Shown here: positions 8,769 through 15,308 of the stretch, piece after piece | Numbering within the stretch: position 1 is the stretch's first letter | How the letters are laid out: each line of letters opens with the position of its first letter | Origin: RGIG2000 sp045612665 | GTDB lineage: Bacteria; Bacillota; Clostridia; Oscillospirales; CAG-272 | DNA: 44,627 nucleotides | Reading direction: 5' to 3' | NCBI GenBank assembly: GCA_045612665.1 | Contig: JAZKZO010000057.1 | Span: 1 to 44,627 of the forward strand | Made by a program: the position numbers and the translations under genes | Notes under the pieces: model-generated | Databases searched by the model: none | What the model saw: only the letters and a program-made list of their open reading frames with translations | What the model was told of the DNA's origin: nothing

Positions 8769-10010
8769 CTATATGTAAAATAATTTTTTGGGGATTGTTT
8801 TTAGTCTGCGCCCCTTTCGCTCACCCTCTATTGCGTATCGAAGCGCGGCTATCGCATCGTCGGCACAGGCACAGGGGCTATCCAAATATTCGCCCGTTGC
8901 CGTATCCTTTTGCCATTTCCATGCGCTTATCTCGGCTATGAGATTTTCACACGAGGGGTGGATAACTAGCCTGTGCGATTTAAGATAGTCAATTTGCGCT
9001 TGTATGCTTCCGCTCTCCTTGGAAACGGGCATCGCGTGATACCCTGCCCTGCGCCAGCTTTTTATCCTGTCAGGCTCGGCACTGTCGCACCACATAGGGG
9101 CATCGGTGGGGATTTTTGCCCGATTTGCGTGTGCGATTATCTCCGAGGTATCCATTTGGCGCGTATAAAGCTCGTCAAGGACGAACACGTCGCCATCGCG
9201 CAGACCTATTCTCAAAATGCAGTTCGCGTGATTGTAGCCGAAGTCCTGTCCGAGCGCTATTCTATCGTAGCTTTCGGGGCTTTTATCGACACTCTCCACG
9301 CTATAATGCGGTAAAATCAAGCCCTCGCTCTCACCCCACTCGCCAAGACCGTAAACGAGATATCCCTGTGGGTCGCTCTCCCTTCGGCGCATCATTCGAC
9401 GGTGATAAGCCTCGTCGATAAACGCGTTTTGAAGATAGGTTGAACGATGCGTGAAGGTGTCGGAGTCGCTTCGGTCGAAAAATCTTCTTTTTATCCAATG
9501 ATTTGCGCTAACGGGGTTAAAGGAAAGCGTTATTTGGTAATAAAGATTTTCGTTTTCAAGCGTGCCTCGGAGTCGGTCGTCGATTATGTCGAGGTCGCCC
9601 TCGTCAAGCTGGGTCGCTTCCTCAATCCACACCCAGGTGATTTTGCCCTCGATTGCCTGTATTGATTTGAGCTTTTCGCGTTGCATCTCGTCCTTTGTGC
9701 CTCGAAACAGTACCGTCGCGTGAGTGGTTTTGCAGTAAAGCCGAAGCGGTGAGCGCGAAATCTCCCAAAATTTTGGCGCGTCCTCTCCAAATATCTCTCT
9801 TATCGCCCTTACAAGCTCGGCATAGGTGCTATCAAGGTGTGAGCTTTCGGTTTTTCTCACGCATAGCAAATTCGCGCCCCTGTATCGATTATCGGAGAGC
9901 TTTAGCACATAATCTCGGGCTATGTTTACACTTTTTCCGCTTCCTGCCGACCCGCACTCCACTCGGTATCTTTCCCTTGATGCGTTAGAGGCACGGAAGC
10001 TCTCATTCAT
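8769..10010 (-). CDS. Phage terminase large subunit (PBSX/Terminase_3 type)
   Basis: This is the ATP-driven DNA packaging motor and nuclease. I start at MNESFRASNASRER (ATG at 10008-10010), which overlaps the terS stop by 8 nt, giving 413 aa. Walker A GSAGSGKS lies at 20-27 and Walker B WIEEA at about 128-132. The C-terminal RNase H-like nuclease shows acidic residues in GQDFGYNHANC, MWCDSAEPD and CACADDAIAAL. All motifs are present, so the enzyme looks functional. Confidence 0.94.
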   Translation of the reverse strand: MNESFRASNASRERYRVECGSAGSGKSVNIARDYVLKLSDNRYRGANLLCVRKTESSHLDSTYAELVRAIREIFGEDAPKFWEISRSPLRLYCKTTHATVLFRGTKDEMQREKLKSIQAIEGKITWVWIEEATQLDEGDLDIIDDRLRGTLENENLYYQITLSFNPVSANHWIKRRFFDRSDSDTFTHRSTYLQNAFIDEAYHRRMMRRRESDPQGYLVYGLGEWGESEGLILPHYSVESVDKSPESYDRIALGQDFGYNHANCILRIGLRDGDVFVLDELYTRQMDTSEIIAHANRAKIPTDAPMWCDSAEPDRIKSWRRAGYHAMPVSKESGSIQAQIDYLKSHRLVIHPSCENLIAEISAWKWQKDTATGEYLDSPCACADDAIAALRYAIEGERKGRRLKTIPKKLFYI

Positions 10011-10332
10011 CTTGATTTGCTTTCTCTTTTGTGCCAACATAATCGTAATCAATGTAGAGTGCGCCATCCGAAGCGTCGCCCGACATTCCCATAAGCTTGA
10101 AATAGAGCTCTATCGCCTTTAGCTTGTCGCAAAGCTTGATGTCGACCTCAAGCGAGTCGCGCTCAGCCTTCAGCTTCATTGAGGACACAGCCACGGCTAA
10201 ATTTGGACTTAACCGTATATCCTGCTCCGTAAAATGCTCCTTGCCCCACCGAATTACCTCGTTAGCATTCGCGCTTGCTATCGAAAGTAAAATTTTGCCA
10301 AGCCTTTTCTTTTCTCTTTCCTCTATTTCCAT
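10003..10332 (-). CDS. Putative terminase small subunit
   Basis: The frame is open for 110 more codons upstream, but that part only translates intergenic repeats. I therefore start at the ATG at 10330-10332, next to AAAAAGGAGAG (a short 2-3 nt spacing). The 109-aa product is helical, acidic and basic in turn (MEIEEREKKRLGKILLSIAS ...), with no clear helix-turn-helix. It overlaps terL by 8 nt and occupies the terS slot. The family assignment rests on position. Confidence 0.6.
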   Translation of the reverse strand: MEIEEREKKRLGKILLSIASANANEVIRWGKEHFTEQDIRLSPNLAVAVSSMKLKAERDSLEVDIKLCDKLKAIELYFKLMGMSGDASDGALYIDYDYVGTKEKANQDE

Positions 10333-10375
10333 CTCTCCTTTTTCCGTATTGACAAGGCTGTGCACCGCCTCGTCA

Positions 10376-10404
10376 TATCTAGCATAGCACATAAAAACGG
10401 ACAA
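10376..10404 (-). promoter_or_regulatory. Possible promoter of the phage cassette
   Basis: On the minus strand TTGTCC (10399-10404) is separated by 17 nt from TAGATA (10376-10381), 44 nt upstream of the terS ATG. The match to consensus is moderate. No phage repressor gene or operator pair is visible nearby. Confidence 0.35.
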
Positions 10405-10419
10405 AACGGACAAGTTGAA

Positions 10420-10612
10420 AAATGCGGAGTGCGAAATGCGGAATGCGGAATGCGGAGTGCGGAGTGCGGAATGAAAAGGGGACGAAATCCACCAAGGTGG
10501 ATGAAATCCCGTTGGGATGAAATCCAAGTAAAACTTGGATGAAATCGCTTCGCGACGAACTCGCAGTGATAGAGAGAGCGAAATGAGAAGGGCGAAATCG
10601 CAATAACCATTT
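10420..10612. repeat. Composite repeat: TGCGGAA heptamers plus GAA-linked hairpin chain
   Basis: Seven heptamers (TGCGGAA and variants) lie at 10423-10473. A chain follows of four palindromes joined by GAA: ATCCACC-AA-GGTGGAT (10487-10502), ATCCC-GTT-GGGAT (10506-10518), ATCCAAGT-AAA-ACTTGGAT (10522-10540) and TCGC-TTC-GCGA (10545-10555). The same order recurs at 27887-27965, 29396-29471 (both inverted) and 37766-37840. Confidence 0.9.
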
Positions 10613-10617
10613 GGCTC

Positions 10618-10646
10618 TTGACTTGCAAAGAGCTTTGAGTTATAAT
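10618..10646 (+). promoter_or_regulatory. Strong sigma-A-type promoter
   Basis: TTGACT (10618-10623), a 17-nt spacer and TATAAT (10641-10646) lie 35 nt upstream of the secreted-protein ATG, which has its own GGAGG site. This is one of the best promoter matches in the window. Confidence 0.88.
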
Positions 10647-10680
10647 AAAAATATATAATCACTCTTATTGTGGAGGAAAT

Positions 10681-12285
10681 ATGAAAAAATTACTAATTTT
10701 AGGAGTTAGCATTCTTGCATTTGTTATGATGCTTTGCATCGGTGCGAGCGCAAAGGAATATAGCGTATCAACATACGACGAGCTTAGCGACGCCTTTTCC
10801 GAAATCAACTCAAAATTTGGAGAGGACTCGACTATCGTTTTTGAAAACGACATATCGGGCTCGTACGGATTTGGTCTTACTTATCCCTTTAAGGTTACGG
10901 TCGACCTCAACACCTTCAAATATGAGGTTACGTCTAACCGTAACGGTCTGGAAGGCTCGGGCTTATACGTAAACAACGACGATGCCGTTATCACCGTTAA
11001 GAACGGAAGTATGAAAATAAACGACGTTGGCTTTTGGCCTGCCAAGGGAAGAATTGTCGCGGAAAACGTTACCGCTTACGCAGAGCGCGAGGAAACCGTT
11101 TGGTGGAACGAGAACGACGCGGGCGATTTGATACTCATTCGTTGCACACTCGGGGCGACAAGCAACGACATTATAAAAGCAAAGGGCAAATGCGGTTCTT
11201 CCGACGGACGAATCATACAAATAATCGACTGTACTATTTCCGAATCCGGAAAAGTAGTCATTCCTTGTCCTGCACCCGGCTCGATCATAAAGAACACCGT
11301 TTTTCATACAGACTTGCTTATCGATGCTTGGCACAAGGACCACCTTGCCGAGGTTCAACTCATTAACGTTACTGCACCGTCTCTTACTACAGGATCCGGT
11401 GGAACATACGCAAGAGCCATTGATTGCACAATCGGTTCTTACTCCGCAAGCAAAGACTCCTCTGGAAATTCAAAAATAACAGTAGTCGTTTCTCCTACCT
11501 GCTCCAAGACAGGCTCGGAAACGGTTTACAATGTTGGTAGCACCTCTGAGCCAACCGTGCTTGACATTGTTCCACACTCTGCGCCATCAATCGACTGTAC
11601 AACTGACGTTTATTGCTCAATGTGCGAGAGCGTGCTCGTTTCCGCAAAGAAAAACGATGCGCACAATAAATATTTCACACCTATAACCTATCCAAACGGC
11701 TACAATAAGAGTGGCGAGAAAATGGAAAAGTGTGCCGACTGTGATTACTGTGAGGTAATTACCGTTAGCGCAATCTTTGGCGCAATGGGCTACACCTCAA
11801 AGGACACAACAGGCTTTGGCACAGGCATCTCGCTAAATATAGAGGCGCTAGAGGCTTTTGAAGCCTCAACGGGCAAGACTCTTTCCTACGGTATCGTTGC
11901 GTTTAATCCAAAATTCCTAAACGTGTCGGAAGATGAAAAGGTAGTGGATACCTTCTTCGTTGACGGAATGATTAACGCATCAAAGGGCGCGCTTCAGGTC
12001 GAAGCAAACGACACTTATAGAACGTTTAGCCTCTTGATTACAGGCTTTACTCCCGAAATGGACTCTCTTGAGCTCGTTTTCGCAGGATATGTGTACGAAA
12101 GCGATGATAAGAGCACCGTTCAGCTCTTCCAAAAGGACTACGGCGCACGCGACGAAACTCCTATGAAAACTCAGGTCGTAAGAGAAACCGTCCTTCACAC
12201 TATCACAATTTCAAGCGTTTGCACCCCTGTTCAAACAGGCGGTAAAATCTTCCTTGATAAATTCACAACCGAAGAAAAGCAATAA
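10681..12285 (+). CDS. Secreted beta-helix-like protein with CxxC motifs, function unknown
   Basis: This 534-aa exported protein has an Sec signal peptide (MKKLLILGVSILAFVMMLCI, cleavage likely after ASA at residue 24). Residues about 30-290 have short repeating beta strands with alternating Val/Ile and Asn/Asp, like a right-handed parallel beta-helix (VITVKNGSMKI, GRIIQIIDCTI). Two Cys pairs, CSMCE near 320 and CADCDYC near 355, resemble a small zinc ribbon; such motifs are common in Clostridia cell-surface proteins. The C-terminal 180 residues form a beta-rich domain of unknown type. I see no catalytic motif. It is monocistronic, with a strong promoter and its own terminator. Confidence 0.8.
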   Translation: MKKLLILGVSILAFVMMLCIGASAKEYSVSTYDELSDAFSEINSKFGEDSTIVFENDISGSYGFGLTYPFKVTVDLNTFKYEVTSNRNGLEGSGLYVNNDDAVITVKNGSMKINDVGFWPAKGRIVAENVTAYAEREETVWWNENDAGDLILIRCTLGATSNDIIKAKGKCGSSDGRIIQIIDCTISESGKVVIPCPAPGSIIKNTVFHTDLLIDAWHKDHLAEVQLINVTAPSLTTGSGGTYARAIDCTIGSYSASKDSSGNSKITVVVSPTCSKTGSETVYNVGSTSEPTVLDIVPHSAPSIDCTTDVYCSMCESVLVSAKKNDAHNKYFTPITYPNGYNKSGEKMEKCADCDYCEVITVSAIFGAMGYTSKDTTGFGTGISLNIEALEAFEASTGKTLSYGIVAFNPKFLNVSEDEKVVDTFFVDGMINASKGALQVEANDTYRTFSLLITGFTPEMDSLELVFAGYVYESDDKSTVQLFQKDYGARDETPMKTQVVRETVLHTITISSVCTPVQTGGKIFLDKFTTEEKQ

Positions 12286-12286
12286 T

Positions 12287-12316
12287 AAAAAAGAACCTCC
12301 CCCGAGGTTCTTTTTT
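12287..12316 (+). terminator. Intrinsic terminator of the secreted-protein gene
   Basis: A perfect 13-bp stem AAAAAAGAACCTC / GAGGTTCTTTTTT with a CCCC loop and U-run starts just after the stop codon. Its symmetry could stop both strands. Confidence 0.92.
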
Positions 12317-12368
12317 GCATAATAGACAAAACGCGACAGCTCCCTTCCTCGAAAGGAGCCTATTCTCA

Positions 12369-12400
12369 TTCCGAACTCCGAATTCCGCATTCCGAATTCG
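12369..12400. repeat. TTCCGMA heptamer array
   Basis: Four to five imperfect heptamers (TTCCGAA, CTCCGAA, TTCCGCA, TTCCGAA) lie between the terminator at 12316 and the structured element starting at 12429. Confidence 0.8.
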
Positions 12401-12428
12401 CTAGCAACAACGCATAAACACCTTAAAG

Positions 12429-12553
12429 TTTTAAGGGGTTTAGGCAAAATTAGGCTAGGCTCTACCGTTTTCGCAGACGATAGCGTACTTTTGTACGGTG
12501 AGATTGCGGAAGCGGTTAGTAACGACGCATAATGAAGCATAAACCCCTTAAAA
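12429..12553 (+). repeat. Structured dispersed element, copy 1
   Basis: A perfect 14-bp outer stem joins TTTTAAGGGGTTTA (12429-12442) and its complement (12540-12553). Inside, ACCGTTTTCGCA pairs with TGCGGAAGCGGT through two G-U pairs, and GTAC-TTTT-GTAC forms the apical hairpin. Conserved loop strings shared with copies 2-4 are TTAGGCTAGGC, GACGA and GCATAATGA. It contains no ORF. Confidence 0.8.
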
Positions 12554-12602
12554 AAATTTTCAGAAAACCATCACATTCCCTTTAACTAAAATTTAGCTTG
12601 AT

Positions 12603-12617
12603 AGTTTATACTAAACT
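12603..12617 (+). promoter_or_regulatory. Dyad overlapping the likely -10 of the small RNA
   Basis: AGTTTA-TAC-TAAACT is a perfect dyad that contains TATACT (12607-12612), a plausible -10 box placed 7 nt before the first paired base of the candidate RNA. There is no good -35 at 16-18 nt, so an activator or repressor could bind here. This is inference. Confidence 0.4.
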
Positions 12618-12618
12618 C

Positions 12619-12752
12619 GTAAGGCAACCTGCGACCATCTTTCTCTCCTTAATTCGATGGCGGTTTTAGTGATTTTCCGTATGCAAGATTTTCTTGCTAA
12701 TCGCGGTTGCCTAGTTAAATACACAAAGCAGGAATTTCTTCCTGCTTTTTTA
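12619..12752 (+). ncRNA. Candidate small RNA with multibranch fold and CU-rich loop
   Basis: A closing stem GGCAACC-T-GCGA / TCGC-GGTTGCC (12623-12712) encloses three hairpins: CCATC/GATGG with a 16-nt loop containing TTTCTCTCCTT (12645-12660), CGG/CCG, and GCAAG-ATTTT-CTTGC (12683-12697). The unit ends in a strong intrinsic terminator at 12725-12751. It lies between a gene terminator and the separate uxuA promoter, so it is an independent transcript. The CU-rich loop is complementary to Shine-Dalgarno sequences, as in several regulatory sRNAs of Gram-positive bacteria. It does not match a riboswitch or 6S RNA that I recognise. Confidence 0.6.
12725..12751 (+). terminator. Intrinsic terminator of the candidate small RNA
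   Basis: A ten-bp stem AAAGCAGGAA / TTCCTGCTTT with loop TTTC and a run of six T. No ORF ends just upstream, which is the main reason to suspect an RNA gene. Confidence 0.88.
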
Positions 12753-12804
12753 AATTTTCATGCTTTCTTTTCTCTAAATTGTAGATATTCTTTAAAATAT
12801 GTGA

Positions 12805-12810
12805 TATAAT
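12805..12810 (+). promoter_or_regulatory. Extended -10 promoter of uxuA
   Basis: TGATATAAT gives an extended -10 (TG-n-TATAAT), 31 nt before the uxuA ATG. The -35 is weak; TTGTAG stands 20 nt upstream of the -10. AAAGGAG precedes the start codon. Confidence 0.65.
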
Positions 12811-12841
12811 TGTTATGTATTAAACCAAAGGAGAATTTTTT

Positions 12842-13930
12842 ATGCCTATGAAAATGACCTTTCGCTGGTACGGTGAGGGCAACGACCGTATCAAGCTATC
12901 GGATATTAAGCAAATCCCGGGCGTTGACGGTATCGTTTGGGCGCTTCACCATAAAATGCCAGGTGAGGTGTGGGAAATAGACGAAATTGCCGAGGTTAAG
13001 CGTCAGCTTGACGAGTACGGCTTTAATATGGACGTCGTTGAGTCGGTAAACGTACACGACGATATTAAAATCGGCTTGCCCACAAGAGATGCCTACATAG
13101 AAAACTATAAAACAACAATCAAAAACCTCTCGAAATTCGGTGTAAAGGTAATTTGCTATAACTTTATGCCTATATTCGACTGGACACGCTCCAACCTTTT
13201 CCATCCCGTTGGCGACGGCTCGACTGCTCTTTTCTATGAAAAGAATATGATTCAGGACGACTACAACGCAATGGCAAAGTACATTCTTGATTTCACGGAA
13301 AAATATAATATGTCCTTCCCCGGCTGGGAGCCCGAGAGAATGGCAAGGCTTGACGAGCTTTACAAGGCTTACGAGGGCGTTGACCACGAAAGGCTTTGGG
13401 CAAATCTTAAATACTTCCTTGAGGCAATTATGCCTACCTGCCGAGAGTGCGATATTAAAATGGCTATCCATATGGACGATCCACCGTGGGATATATTCGG
13501 TCTTCCAAGACTCCTTGTAAACGAGGAAAGCATCGACCGTTTCTTGAAGATGGTCGACGATGAATACAACTGTCTGACACTTTGCTCGGGAAGCCTTAAT
13601 GCAGATCCTAATAACAATGTGGCAGATATTGTCCGTAAGCACTGCGATAGAATCGCTTTTGCTCATGTAAGAAACGTAAAGCACTTTGAAAATGGCGACT
13701 TCACCGAGGCAAGCCATAGAGATTGCGACGGCGACACAGGAATTCTCGAAATTTTGAAGGCGTATCACGACTGTGGCTTTGAGGGATATATCCGTCCCGA
13801 CCACGGCAGACACCTATGGAACGAGGGACCAGGAAATGTGCGCCCAGGCTATGGTCTTTACGACCGCGCTCTTGGCATTATGTATATGCTCGGCGTTTGG
13901 GATTCTCTTGAAAAATTCGATAAGAAATAA
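12842..13930 (+). CDS. uxuA: Mannonate dehydratase
   Basis: UxuA converts D-mannonate to 2-keto-3-deoxygluconate in glucuronate breakdown. At 362 aa it matches the family length. It is a TIM barrel with the characteristic N-terminus MTFRWYGEGND, then DGIVWALHH, VVESVNVHDDIKIG and CYNFMPIFDWTRS. C-terminal metal-site segments include CSGSLNADPNN, IAFAHVRNV and YIRPDHGRHLW. It is monocistronic here, with its own promoter and terminator; uxuB, uxaC and a kinase are not in the window. The ATG follows AAAGGAG with a 9-nt spacing. Confidence 0.96.
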   Translation: MPMKMTFRWYGEGNDRIKLSDIKQIPGVDGIVWALHHKMPGEVWEIDEIAEVKRQLDEYGFNMDVVESVNVHDDIKIGLPTRDAYIENYKTTIKNLSKFGVKVICYNFMPIFDWTRSNLFHPVGDGSTALFYEKNMIQDDYNAMAKYILDFTEKYNMSFPGWEPERMARLDELYKAYEGVDHERLWANLKYFLEAIMPTCRECDIKMAIHMDDPPWDIFGLPRLLVNEESIDRFLKMVDDEYNCLTLCSGSLNADPNNNVADIVRKHCDRIAFAHVRNVKHFENGDFTEASHRDCDGDTGILEILKAYHDCGFEGYIRPDHGRHLWNEGPGNVRPGYGLYDRALGIMYMLGVWDSLEKFDKK

Positions 13931-13931
13931 T

Positions 13932-13960
13932 AAAAAACGGCACACAGGGTGCCGTTTTTT
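13932..13960. terminator. Bidirectional terminator between uxuA and the htrA operon
   Basis: A perfect 12-bp stem AAAAAACGGCAC / GTGCCGTTTTTT with loop ACAGG lies between two convergent genes; both strands carry an A/T run suitable for termination. Confidence 0.92.
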
Positions 13961-13961
13961 C

Positions 13962-15308
13962 TTATTTAAACAGTGTTAGACATTCCTCGGTTATAGTGAA
14001 GGTAACGGTTTCGATTGCGCCTGTTTCGGCTCTTTCAACCGTGATTTCCACCGTTTCGCCAACGCGTGCATTGATAAGCGCGTCGATTAAGTGATACTGT
14101 CTTTCTACGGTTATTTTGTTGCCGTTTGCCACCTTAATCGCCATAACGGTATCGCCAACGAAAATCTTACCGTCGGCAAGTGAGCCCTCGGTTACCAAAA
14201 CAACCTTGCTCTTTTCGTGCTTTTCGATTAAGCCTGTTGATATATCGAGCTCGGTCCAGGTTTCGCTTACCTGTAAGCTGATACCAAGAAGCGGTCTTAC
14301 AACGCTCTCGCACTCTTGTCCAAGACAATAGTAAATTATATTCTTAACTATCGCATTGTAAACGTCGGCAGGGATTGCATAGCCGATATTTTCAACGTCG
14401 GAGCTTATAATCTTTGCGTTTACAATTCCCACAAGCTCGCCATTATCGTTATAAAGTCCGCCACCCGAGTTGCCCTGATTTATAGGCGTATCGGTACGCA
14501 TAACGCGAAATTCAACGGTTGTGCTATTATCTGCGCCATACATTCGAATATACTCGGAGTCAACGCTTATAATTCCACTCGTAACTGCAATTCCCTCGGC
14601 ACTTGGGTTTCCTATCGCGATAACCCTTTGTCCCGGAAGAACCTCTTTTTTCGCCACCTCAACGGCTCTTGCCGTTCCACGTGCATATGCGCTTGCCAAA
14701 ATCTCGTTATCCTCAACTCTTAAAACGGCAAGGTCGTAATTCATTGAGCCACCAACGTAGGTCGCCACGATTTTCGCATCAATATGCTCCATTCCGTAAA
14801 GGTACAAAACGATATTGTCGCTAATTCCGTTTTCGGTTATCGAATCAGTTGAGAAAACAACGTGGTAGTTGGTTACGATAAACGCATCTCCGTCGGCATT
14901 TATTGATGCAATAACGCCCGAGCCTGCCGATGACGAGAGCGAGCCGTGCTCACCTGTAAAGTGTGCAAAAACGCTCACCGCGCTCGCAAGTCCCTTGCTT
15001 GTCGCGCTCGTTAAGTCGCCACCTGTGGTTGAAATTGCGATATTATTCTCTGTTATCTCTTGATTTATAATAGGTTGCTTTTCGACGATTTCCGTGTCCG
15101 CCTTTAGGCTTTCAAGCCATTCAGCCTCAGTTCCCGTAAAGCCGTTTTTCACAGCGATCTCATATGCACTAAGACCGTCAAGCCCGTCCTTTGGCTCGTA
15201 TGTTGAAGACTCCTCTTCATCAAAAAACGATGCAATATCGCACGAGGTAAAGGCAACTAAAAGCATACACAGTGCCACTAAAAGCGCCATTATTCTTAAT
15301 TTCTTCAT
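13962..15308 (-). CDS. HtrA/DegP-type serine protease lipoprotein with PDZ domain
   Basis: This 448-aa exported protease has a lipobox ending at Cys23 (VAFTSC). An Asp/Glu-rich stalk follows, then a short DGLSAYEIAVKNGFTGTEAE segment (42-62) of the kind used in Clostridia surface proteins, then a trypsin-fold domain with His149 (TNYHVV), Asp192 (MNYDLAV) and Ser281 (QGNSGGG). The C-terminal third contains a PDZ-like region (LLGISLQV ... VGDTVMAIK). HtrA proteins degrade or refold damaged exported proteins. It is the last gene of the lipoprotein operon and overlaps the DUF4091 gene by 4 nt, so it likely serves quality control of those products. Confidence 0.93.
   Translation of the reverse strand: MKKLRIMALLVALCMLLVAFTSCDIASFFDEEESSTYEPKDGLDGLSAYEIAVKNGFTGTEAEWLESLKADTEIVEKQPIINQEITENNIAISTTGGDLTSATSKGLASAVSVFAHFTGEHGSLSSSAGSGVIASINADGDAFIVTNYHVVFSTDSITENGISDNIVLYLYGMEHIDAKIVATYVGGSMNYDLAVLRVEDNEILASAYARGTARAVEVAKKEVLPGQRVIAIGNPSAEGIAVTSGIISVDSEYIRMYGADNSTTVEFRVMRTDTPINQGNSGGGLYNDNGELVGIVNAKIISSDVENIGYAIPADVYNAIVKNIIYYCLGQECESVVRPLLGISLQVSETWTELDISTGLIEKHEKSKVVLVTEGSLADGKIFVGDTVMAIKVANGNKITVERQYHLIDALINARVGETVEITVERAETGAIETVTFTITEECLTLFK

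Noticed and set aside
1965..10332. Complete inducible prophage
   Set aside because: No integrase, repressor, replication, tail tube, tape measure or lysin genes, and no flanking attachment repeats were found.
12429..12553. Long intrinsic terminator
   Set aside because: The 14-bp outer stem encloses almost 100 nt of structured, conserved sequence, and a proper terminator already stands at 12287-12316.
12619..12720. SAM riboswitch or 6S RNA, because of GGCAACC and a long closing stem
   Set aside because: The rest of the SAM-box core is absent, the element has its own terminator before an independent promoter, and the fold is multibranched rather than a rod with a central bubble.
12896..13813. 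305-aa minus-strand ORF opposite uxuA
   Set aside because: It is a shadow of a clear enzyme gene, with no ribosome site or recognisable motif.
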